From Notospermus geniculatus (Eukaryota > Nemertea > Pilidiophora > Heteronemertea > Lineidae), in contig NMRB01000242.1 in the NCBI GenBank assembly GCA_002633025.1, positions 259,951 through 323,950 on the forward strand: a DNA stretch of 64,000 bases, given 5' to 3'. Shown here one piece after another: positions 11,801-23,800 of this stretch (within the stretch, counting starts at the first letter, position 1; each line of letters starts with the position of its first letter). Both the position numbers and the translations under genes were made by a program. The notes below the pieces were generated by a model that was given only the letters and a program-made list of their open reading frames with translations, ran no database searches and was not told where the DNA came from.

Positions 11801-14800
11801 CCATACTTCTGAATAGACTGGAACCTCTTTAATAGGACACCTTAGGGACTGACAGATGCTGTCCTTAATTGAGAGGTGTCCTGATTAGAGAGGATTCAGT
11901 TCTTTTCATGGAGATCATCACGCCGTGTATGTTTGACAGATTGCGTCATCAGTGATGGTTCTCTACATATAGTCATCCCCAATATACTGTAACATATAAA
12001 CTGTCTTACTGACGAGGAAAGAAGAAGTGCAATACATACCCCTGAAGCTGACTTGGGGCTCTCGACGGTCTTCACTGGTTTATTGGGGTGGAACTGCACA
12101 GAGACAACTTTCTCTGGTCCAACACCCAACGCCTTGACAACCTGCATGGCAAGATCTTCCCCAACAGTGAAGCTCTCCCCCGACTTGACTTCTGGGGTTG
12201 GTAGCCGACTAAAAGGGATACCTGCCATCAATGAGGGGGTTTTTGGTTTTTGGTGCCCTTGAACGTCTGAACTCAATATAGGAGTGGAGATCCTTTGGAG
12301 TCCTACTCCTAGCATCCTAGGGTTTGGTTTCTGGTGGCCTTGAACCTCCATACTGGGGGTAGGCCTATAGACCCCTCGGTAGCCCTGCGCCCCAGGAGTG
12401 TAGACTCCGTGGAATGCTTGTCCCCCAGGTTTTGTAACCAGTTGCTTGATCGCTTCCGCCTTTCTACCATACGGCGAGTCCCCACATCGCGTTCCTTGTA
12501 AACTTGACCTCAACACTGACGGTGATTTGCCACTTCCTTTAGAAACGATCTGCTGCCTAAAGGCTCCAGGTGACCTCTTAGCTAATTTCAAAGGTGACTT
12601 CTTCTGGCCAATCTTTTTACTGGACATCAGAACTGGAGACTTTTTGACAGCTTTCTTGGCTTTTTTTCTGGCCTTCACCTTTGTCTTGCAGTGGACGGCA
12701 CAATCAGGGTTGACAAAACTTTGACGCATGTCATTGTGTACGGCCTGGAGCAGACCTATGACCTGGAGTTCATCCCCGGTGCCGCAATCTTCGACATCAA
12801 TATCAGACTCAATCTCTGATTCTTCATTCTGCAATACAAAAGCACACTTCAGGAATAACAGTCGCACCTTACATTGTCAAAGCCACTTTTGCCAAAAATA
12901 AGGCTAGGGAGAATTTGAACCCATCCTACATAGGTATTCATTGGAAAGCTCTCAGTGAGTATTTTCTAATGAATACCTATGTTTCTAGACGCAACGTTCC
13001 CGGAACGCCGCGTAGCGGCGCCAATGCGCAGCACGCAGACAGCAGATGTGGAACACCGTCATCGTTTCGTTATATAGTTCTGGCAGCCGTGTCTAACTTC
13101 AGTGTACAATATCTCACATACGGTGTAATTTTTAGCACTTTCAACTGGTGGAATGAATATATGGTTGAATTAATGGCCCACAATTAGAAATTTTTGGAAA
13201 ATGAACTTAAAGGTAATTAATTAAGGAGGATTTTATGAAATTAAACCTGAGGTGATGGCGTCATAATTGACCGCAGTCGTCAAGTAGATGTATTCGCCCT
13301 GATGTCGCCAAGCACACCATAGTAACGTTGTGCATGATTATGACGTCATAATCAGGCTTCCTCCCGTCGTGCTCCNGTGTCATTTACATGTACGAAGTGA
13401 AACTGCAGATTACTGACCTGTGCATCACTTAGATCATCAATATCCACTACCTCATCATCATCCTGGGACTCAATGAGTGTAACAGGTGCATCCTTCACAT
13501 CCTTCTTCATGGATGCCTGCTTGGCTTCAGCGCCTGACATCTTCCCTGTTTTGGTAGAAAGGACCTCCTGAAACACTGGCTCCTCCCCTAACTCATCTTC
13601 AGGAACAGTACGGATGCTATGCTTTTCTTTCCGACGTCCCTTTCTCTCACTAGGTGGCGCTGGGGTTGGTGCTGGTGCTGGTGAAGACACTTGACTAGTA
13701 CTGCTATTGGTTGGTGTTGAGGAGGAATGTTCCAGAGGTTTACGTGGGGAGTTACAACCGGGTGTCAAAATCCGTGGGGTGGCCCTCGACAGCAAGTCAG
13801 CGCTAGTAACGTAGTGTGTGCCTGCAGTGGTTGTTTTGGTTGGCGTCGGATGCTGTGATTCACGCTGGGCATTGGACAAAAGTTGTGATGCTGATTTAGG
13901 GCTGTTGGTATCAGCCTGACTCACTGCCTGATATGGAGAGTTAGGCTTTTTATCAGCCGGATGTGGAGAAATCGGCTTTTTCATTTCACCTGGGCCAAAT
14001 TTCACCGCAAACGTCATCACCTTGCTGGAATCTGGCAAAACCTGAGGTGTGATGGTGGCTTTTATTCCAGGGGAAGAGTGATCTTTCATAATTATAGCAG
14101 ACGAAGTCGTCCTGGTGGCAGCGCCTGGAGATAGCACAGGCCGAGAATGCGGTGGCGTGGATGTCAAAATGGACGCCAGTAATTTGGAATGAGAAGTTGT
14201 ATCTATCGCTGCCGATTTCCCACTGACATCTTCTTTGTTTTCCTCACACCTGACTGCACCAGATGACGTCTGATTCTTGCCGCCATAAGAATGATCAACC
14301 TCGACTGACGATTTTTCACCCTCATAAGAATCACCATTTTCTGCCTGTTGATCGACCAAGGAGCCATCTAGCTGTTCAGCCGGAACACTCATTTCAGCCG
14401 ATTCCTCATCCACACCTTTAAAACTTTCAGCATCATTTGTATCAGTCATGGAGGACAGCTCCATTGCCACTGATTTCAGTCTCATTTCTGCTGAATTCAC
14501 ATCCTCTCCTATCAACGGAATTTCCCAATGTTCATCCTCATCGGTGTTAATCTCTACAGTCTCAGACACATCGGGTGTAATAACTACTTCTGCCGCAAGC
14601 TCAGCATCTCGATTCATTTCAACCACCGCATCAGCAGCTGTGGAAAACGTGTCTGCAGATGTCTGGTTTTTGAAAATCTGCATTTTCACAGCTTCTGAAT
14701 TCAGTTCATCAGCAACTGATGAGGCAATGTCTGATAAAGCAGCAGCTGCTTTTGCTGCAACATCTTCATCACGAGTTGCATCAGAATCTTCCAAATGTTT

Positions 14801-17800
14801 CATTCTTCCCAAGATGGCATCACCAGATTCCTTCTGCGTGGCGTCTTCATCAACGATTTCCATCGACATTGAATGTGGCAGAACATCTTCTTGTGTCAGA
14901 GCCTGTGGCGTCTGGGGTCGTGACTGGACAGTACTGTCTGGTTCTGCGATCACCAGGCCGACATTAGGACTGGGAACGGGAGTGATATCTTCGTATATTG
15001 GACTCGGAAAACGAGGGGGAGCAGAGGCCAGTTCCTGAACCATGGCAGCAGGCAATCCCTGACCAGGGTTCAGAAGTGATTCACTTCTCTCATCACTTCC
15101 CTCTTGCCCTTCTTTATCCCATGAATCTTGTTTCGTTTTGTTACCCGTCTTCTCTGGAGTACCAAAAGCCTCAAACAGATTCCTTTCCTTCGACCTAGAG
15201 CGCTCGTCAATCAGCGAATCACCCTCTGCATCCACATCTACTGGTTCAGATACAGCTCTGGCATCACCAGCACTACTAACACCTCCCTCTTCTTGTGACA
15301 CTCCTGCATCACCGGCTTCTACATTTAGCTGTTCAGTAGATCCTTCAGCATCAGCATCAGGCTTCTCTCCTCTCAATTTTTGCCAAAATGCTTTCGCCAT
15401 ATTCACAGCCTTCTCCAGAATCGGTTCAGCTGAGAGCCTCAACTTCTCCTGACGTTTACTCAAAGATGTCTGCTCATCATCCACCGTGGACGATGCCTCC
15501 ACTTGTAAACATCGTTCTTTACGAGATGGCCAGGTATCCGCTGATATGTCGTCTGCTGACTGTGAAGCCTCGGCCTCGTCCATCGGATCATCTGACTGAG
15601 TAAGATCAATAACATCAGGTGGCTTAACCTCTCTCTGAACAGCAGGACTCGATCCAAGGCTCCTCGCCTCAGACCGTGAATCCTGTTCCTTATTGAAAGA
15701 AACAATCACATCCCTCGGGCAAACCACTTTCACGGTCACCTCCTGCATTGGTAAACTGGGATTCTTCTTTGAGGCTAGAGGCTGTATCTTCACGAGCGCT
15801 AAAATGTCGTTTGTTCCTGGTGTCTTCATCATCAAGGCTCGAACTTGCTTCGCAAGAGGCCCCTTGACAGACCCGGGCAAGCTGGCAAAAGATATCGTCT
15901 TATAAGGTTCATCATCACTCGACGGCTGAGACGATTTCATACTCGCGACATCTGAAGAATCAAGAGAACAGGTATCCTCCGATTGTTCAGACATGGCACT
16001 TTCAAATATGGCGGCAAGGTCACTGTACGGCGCTGTCTTGACTCGACTTTTGAAAACAGAGGACTTGAATGACTGAAACCTGGTGGAAGATTTTGTCCCT
16101 GATTCTCTCCCTACTTCATTCTTTGGAGCAGCATTGGTTGACGTTTGAACAGACATGACCTCTGTTTCAACTTGACTTGCCCGAACATCACTGTCCTCAG
16201 TTTGGACGGCATCCTTCCCTTGGGTGTCACTTGGCATTAATATAACCACCTCATCCGACATGCTTCTACTGCGCTCACCAACTGGAGCATCTAGCATGAC
16301 GCTTTCCTCTCCTTTTCTCTCCAGTGTGGCCATCTCACGATGAGTTTCTGCAACAAGTTCCCCATCTTTCTTACATTCTTCTCTATTGGTCGATTCAATC
16401 ATTTCATAACTATCATCAGGGGGATCGATAGACTCTGAAAGTGCCCTCAAACGTTCCAAACTATCAAGTATCGCCATCTGGTCAGTCCTGTCCTTAAAAG
16501 TTTCATCTCGACCCTTCAAATCACTGTCCTCAACCACCAAACATTTCGTCTCAGACTCCCTGATCGAGTCATAATCACTCAGAATATCAGTCGGTGTGGA
16601 TATATCATTATCAATGCATTCCTTAGTGAAAAGACCTCTCCTTTCAAATTCTGTTTCAGAATCTTCAACCAACATTGGTGCGATTTCGTCAATTCCCACC
16701 GCGCCACGACTCAAGTCGCTGAAATCCATTGCTGCCAAGGAGTCAGCTTCACTTTGGCTGCACACAGCCCCATCATCCACTTTCACACCTTCATCATCCC
16801 TTCTACTACCACCAGTGGAATACTGAGTAGAATCCATCTCATTCAAATCATTTTGATGATTTTCATCAATAATTGTCTCTGTCTGTTTCTTTTTATCATC
16901 AACGACCAACTTTTCTTCAACTTTTTCAGAGTTTAACCCTTCAGCATCTGTAACAGTTTCCATTTCCTCAACTGTTGAAGTCTGTATTTTCACATCATCT
17001 GCTTGGAATGATTTTCCCTCAATTCGTGGCACAACCTGCCCCTCTAAACCATCTGCTTCTGACTGCCTTTCTGTCGATTCCCTCACTTCCATTTTTTCTT
17101 CACCACCAATCATTTCTTCTTCAACTTTCTTCACCATCTGCCCCTCATTATCTGCTATCGTCTGCTTCTCTCTATCCTCTTTTGCGGTCTGCTTTTCCAA
17201 AACATCGACTCCGGGCTTTTCTTCCTCATTGCTGGCACGTTTATCTCCGGTACGTAAAATTTCATCTACATCACTAGGAATTTCTCCAGATGCCGCATTC
17301 TTCAGAGATAATTCTTCTGAAACCACTCTCTGATCATCAGATCTCACACCCACAGACGATTCTTGTACATTTGTTTTATCACTTGATTCAGACCTGCGGT
17401 GAACTCTCGATCGTCTCTTCAGATTATATGCAACTACCCTAGCACAACTTACAGGAACATCTTGTTCAGCATCAGACTTTATGATGTTTTCAGTCGCAGA
17501 AGCTACTTGTGCTAGGCCTATTTTTTCAGAGGCGCTTTGAGCTACTTTGATCAGAATCCTGACTGAGTACATCTCTGCTGGAAGACTCGACTGAAGGTGG
17601 GGTGGAATCTTCGTTGGCCGCTCAGCACGTGGAAGAATTTCAACCAAAAAGTTTGACATTGCAACCTTGGATACTTCAGGATACGGCTTGTCCTTGACCT
17701 GTTGTGCGACATACCCGAGGAGCTGGGAACGGACATGCGACCACTGGCAATTGGATGAGATTTCAAGGAGTTGTGGACGACAGTGAGCATTCTGAGCATC

Positions 17801-20800
17801 CTTCTTCTTTGGCTGCAGGAGCATCATCTGAGTTGTAAATGGCGGGGCAGCGGGAGATGGGGCACGCTTCTCCGTCGCTTCAGTGACGTGTTCTCTCTTT
17901 CTGGATGATACACTGTCCTTGGACTCAGGAGCTGTGACATCAGATGGACGTCTAGGAAGAACTCCTTGTCTTTTTAATTGGTTTTCAATGTTGTGAGCTT
18001 TGGCGGAACGCTGAAGGGACTGCTCGATGATCAGCCGGGCTTTCAGCTTGTTACTTGCATCCAGCATCTGTCGGTTTGAGCAGCAGCAACTACACTTGTC
18101 ATCCCTGAAATGAAAAGATATGAAGTTAGACACCACTTTATCCTTGGTTGATAGTAGATTACTGTAGGTTACGGCAGGACATCTAAACATCAATTTAGAA
18201 CTTTGGTTCCCACAGAGTCTCAGACTGGTAGGGAATTTCATCTGCCCCCAGGTAGTGATGAATCACAGTATTGTAATAGATTTTTCCATCAGAGCTGAAG
18301 TCATAGCATTATTGGCACTGGCAAGTATGGAGGAGGCCACCTCAAGCTACGGCACGTTCCTCCTTGGACGGGGTTGTTACTTGCCCTTCCAAAGGCACAA
18401 GGTACAAGGCACCACGGCTTACTCCCCCATGTGATGGACGTGAAGAGCTAGGGATGATATCCCATATGGCCTGGGCTGGTTTTGAACCCGGGACCTGCCG
18501 CTTGCTTAGCAGCCGTGATCACCTCTCTCCAGGCTATCAACTTTCCCAGAGCTGTATCTGGAAAGAGAAGCAATGAACTCTTGGGGGAATTCTACCAATC
18601 CATTGTTATTATATGTACCTCATAGTACGTGTGTACAATCTCAATCGTGCGCAAGTCTGATTTGATTTCTCGTCATCTATCGTCTTCCACGGGCATTCAG
18701 AGGCTTCTTCAGGCATTGAGATTGCAGTAGGTTTCTGGAAATTAAAGACAGAAGCTGTAAATACTTTAACAACTTATAATACAAGAGAGTGTTAGTAGTT
18801 CAATCACAACTATCAATTGTTGCTGAGCATGCTTGACTGCTTGACAACTCAGCTACACTGTTAGTTCATATTTTGAAGTGTAGATGGCAGTACTATACAA
18901 CAACTATGGATTGGTCCTGGCATGTATCCTGGAGAACATACAAACCTTCTTTTTCTTTTTTGCAGGTGGTTTGTTTTGATTCGAGACCGTCTGAAAATAG
19001 ACATGAGAAGTATGAGATGTTCAATTTCAAAATTTTGTGTTTTCAGATCAGGAAGGACAGGAGAACCTCTCCAGAAATGACACATTCGGGACCAATTATG
19101 CAAAATGAATAGAAGTGACCTGTATGGGACTGAACTTTGGTATCCTTAACACAGAGGTGTCCTACTGGTAGTGTCAGCTATGGAAGGTTCCACTGTACAT
19201 GGGACATTGATTGGGTCACCCTCGACCAGAAATCTCAACCACTGCTGATGCATGAACTGTCATTCTAAACCACCTTGGTCACAGTGAGCCTTGTTTTCAA
19301 TGGATAATGCATTAGCCTCGTTTTAACCACCCCGGGCTTTGGTGTCGCAACCAAAACCGCCGACCATGTGTTTCTCGCTTCGAGCATTCAGAGAGGCGGT
19401 GCAGAGAATATGGGCGAGATTTATACTCACTGACCTATCCCAAGAATGTTTTGTATCATAAGCTACACATCCTGCGGAAAATCCGTTGAAGAAAGCGTCC
19501 TGCTGTCTCATTTCGGCTCCTGCAGCTTGTTGGGCCTAGCGCTGCACACCGATGTACACGATGTACATGTTGTTACACAGTGACGTCGCGTCATCGACGT
19601 AGCGTCATCCGCGGAGCCGGATGCCGGGTCGGATTGACTCTGAACATCTCAAAATAGGCCTACTTGCAATCAAATCGCACTGAACTGAATAGGCCTATGA
19701 ATGTTTTAGTGCCAGAAAGGTTTATGGAAAGGTGGTTTAGAATAGAAATTGATACCTCACTGTCGGTATTGGTCGTCTCACCAAACCCGCTCGGGTGGAG
19801 CTGTCATTCCGACCTAAACCCTCGGCGAAGCGCCTCGGGTTTAGGTCTGCATTTTAGCTCCACCCTCGCGGGTTTGGTGAGACAACCAATACCTCCAGTT
19901 CGGTATCAATTCCTTAAACCATGGCAATAAAATCCTGTACATTGACTTTCCATACGCACCTCTCCATCTCGGACAATGGTGAGTTCTTATATAGCGCTTC
20001 ACAGCACATTACGCTCTCTAAGTGCTTCACACATTATTACCCCAGCCTATGATTTAGAAACCTTTCTGTAGAAACCAAAGGGCAGCCACAATATAGCGCA
20101 CATGATGGACATTTCAGGCCAGTTGAGAGTTACAGAGTGGCACGGACGGGGATCGAACCCGCGACCTTCCGATCACGAGTCCACAGCCCTAACCATTATG
20201 CCACCGCACTCCCGGACACCGTTAGGACGGGCAAATGTGTGTCCGAATTATAGAGCACCAGCATGACGACAAAGAAGACTCACCTGGCCAGTCCAAGTAG
20301 GATCCTTATCTGTGCTGTCCACTAGAATGACGTCAGGGTCATAGAATCCTGGCGGGCACATCTCATTGCGTGGAAACACTGGCTGATTCGTACTCTTGGG
20401 TTGCTGAGCATCAGACGGGAGCATACAGCGATATTTCGGAGTTACATGCCCTGAATCGGACTTCAACTGTGATGCTTCAATCTGTTCATTCTCTTGCCAC
20501 GACTGTTCAGAACCGACGGGGATCATTGTAGGCTTCTGGTGTCTATTCAGGCAGGCTTTGAAGGCAGGATCGGACACCTGGAAGAAAGCAGACGATTTGG
20601 TGTGAAGCAGACGACATTAAAAAAAGACCAAACTTGTTCGTTTACACAAAGAGAATCAGACTGCTTGGAACTTATCGCAGCTCACCAAGTGTTAGTTGAG
20701 GTCGGGCTTACAATTCGAGGGGAAACTGCCCAATTTTCTCACTGACCTACCCTCGAGGGGCCTGTGATACCATACACTGTATCTAAATAAAACCATAGCT

Positions 20801-23800
20801 ACCTTTTTTCTATTCCTGTCCGAGGTCTTGTGTTGAGGAGGGCTAGGGGGAGTCCCGTACACCCGAGTATCTGAACCAATATGATTCGGTAAGAAGTCCC
20901 AGGACACCATATCCCTCAGCCATGATGCCTCCTTCCTCGCACGTCGTTCTCTTCGGAAAGGTCCCTTGTCTGAGCTATCAACACAGTCGCCGCCTCCTTC
21001 TCGTGTCTCGGGACACTTGCATAAGAATCGACACTCCGGTTTGGAGCATTTCGACAGGCCAATCCCGACGCTGTGAACACTGTTGCAAACACAACCAAGC
21101 TGACAATACTCCTTATCGCACTGTTTACCCTGTTTCAAGATGGAGGACTGACTCGAATCGTCCGTGGATGTTGAGGGCTTCTCACAGATGCACCCGAGTC
21201 GGCAATATTCCCTCGTGCAGGGCTGGTCTTTGCTGATGTTCTTCGAGGCAGGTGACGTTGAAGGTTGAGGCTCACAAAGATGACAAATGCAGCCGTATCG
21301 ACATCCTGGATTAAAAAAGCACAATGAAACCCCTCTAAAGTGGACACCCTCAGCATGGGACAGACATATGGGCCCGTATTTTAGAATGCTCCTCAATGTA
21401 AACAGGGTTTCCGCCAGAAAAAAAAAGAGGGTACGGACCCCAAAAAAAATTGTGTTTTTTTTTGAAAAAATTTTTGAAAAAATTTTGAAAAAAAAATTTG
21501 TGAAAAAAATTTTTGAAAATTTTTTTTTTATTTTTTAAAAGGTTTTAAACGATGTTTGGTGCCATTTTATGCGTATTTTGAAGCATAAAATCCCCGCGCC
21601 GGTCATGCCGGCTGTTTGGTTTCGTCCGGCATGTCATGGAAAAATGGTTACCCAACGTTTTTTAGGGTACGGATCCGTACCCTGGAAAAATTTAAGGGTA
21701 CGGAATTTTACCCATTTTACCCTCTGGCGGAAACCCTGGTAAAGGAGTTCCTCAAGGCTATTGTTCTCAACAGGAGAACAATAGCCTTGAGGAACTCCTT
21801 TACGTTGAGGAGCATTCTAAAATACGGGCCAATATGTCCCTCATTTAAAGGTGTCCTATACGAGAAGTCAGTCATGCTTATTGCCAAAAGATGACAGCAA
21901 AGTTCTAGCAGACCAATACATGTATAATAAAAAATTCTCCTGATTTGTGGTCAATCAAGCATGAATGGGTCCGCTAGGCGTTGAATTGAACCGTAGTGAC
22001 CCCTGTTGGTCAAACGACTGACAGCTCTCATCACCGAGGTCATAGTGAAGACAAATGAACATTTGAGGGATATAGGCCTATTCCGTGTTACTAAAGATAT
22101 GGGAAGAAAGATGACAGCAAAATATCACTTGTGGGATCTCTACTAGAAAATGCCTGAGAAAGACCCGGGTTGGGGTTGAAAATTTGTGAAATTCGGAGAC
22201 GACTTTATGTATCTTATCATTTTGTGTGTCGTTTTTTTGTGCTCTATGTTGGATAACTAAAGATATGGGAAGAATTATGCCACTTACCAGGCTTGTCACA
22301 GGATCCTTTCACAGACTTTGTTGATCCTGGTATCTCTCTCTGTACATGTTGTAGTGTTCTGGCTTGATTCTGGTTCATGTAGGATACCTTCTGCTGCGGC
22401 TCTTCCAGCTCGTATACAGTCTGTCCCTTCTTCTGCACAGCCTTTACCAGTCGCACAGCAGATACAGCAAACAGTGCCTTCCGTTGGCTAATCCACTGTG
22501 GCTGTAACTTTCCACTAAGGGAGCAATCGACATCTCCAGCATGACCATCTTCTGCCTGCTGTGGCCTATCCCGCTGCTGAATATCTTTGATGTTTTCACC
22601 AGTCCTTCTCATTCTTGTGACATTCTTATTTCTGTCCACGGACGTTTCTGTTTTCTTCTTCTGCAATTGCCTTTTCATCAGTCCCTGAAGGTCACACTTG
22701 AACATGCCAAAACTACCTTTTCTACCTTGTTTCACAGCCCCTTGTTTGACCGGGGACGGTAACTTTGGCTTTTCCATGTCAAAAGTTTCAAAGATAGATC
22801 TGCTGTGCATCAACGGATGTTTAAATCTCTTTGGAGAATCTTTCAACTTGTCGGTGTTTGCAGTGACCTGGTTGCTTTCAACAATCTGTACATCCTCCTC
22901 TTCGTCCTGGATCTCTTCCTGTACATTTAAGTCATCGCCATCACAAATTCCAACCCCCTGATCCAAGCCATTATTACCAGTAGGCCTCTCCTCGGGTGAC
23001 AGGCTATGATCAGACCCATTCGAATGCTTCTCCATGGTGTTTTTCTTGCGTGTAAAGGGGACCAATTTCCGACGTTTCTTCTTCAGAGTAAGGCCTAGTT
23101 CAGACTGAAGCTCTTTTGCTTCCTCTGGTGTTAGACTTTTCAACAAGCGTTCCTGAGTTCGCCAGTGCAACTTCCCTGTTCTGTGTAAATAAGCCGACCC
23201 CAAGTCAGTATTAGGATCGACCTCTTCAAGGTCGCCAGTAGCCACTGCCTGCATCATTGCCCTGTTGTGTGCTTCCTGCGCCATTTGTTTTTCTTTCAGT
23301 GCCTCTTCCTTCTTCTTCCTCAACATATTCCTTTTCTTAATCTTCATAACTTGAGTTGTGAGCATCTTCCGATACTTTGCCATGCGTTCCGACATCGGCT
23401 TCCATTGCCTTACAATTCGTAACCGTAGCGGATTTTCCTCATCTCGAGCCTGACGGCGGGATTGCTCACTCAAGACATATTTCATCCTATGATAAAACGT
23501 TGAGTGTCGAGAAACTATCTTTTTATTCGTCTCTACCACAGTGTGTGCTTCAAGGGACTCCTCCGAATCAAAAGACATGAACAGGACACCATCAATGACA
23601 TCCAGATCAGGGCACACGACATTCTCGTCAATGTGGACATTCCCGCCAAATGTGTATTTCATTGGTTTATCACTGTTCCCTAGTCTTTTATCACCCTGGA
23701 GATTGTCAGCTTGTAGATCTGCTTTCGTGTCCAGGTATGATTCCAACTCGGTGCTGATGAATGCATTCGACTTGTTAGAAGAAGGTTCTGTTTTTTCAAA

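Noticed and set aside
20140-20215. Functional tRNA gene on the minus strand
   Set aside because: Box A and box B are present, but the acceptor stem does not pair and a SINE-like body follows.
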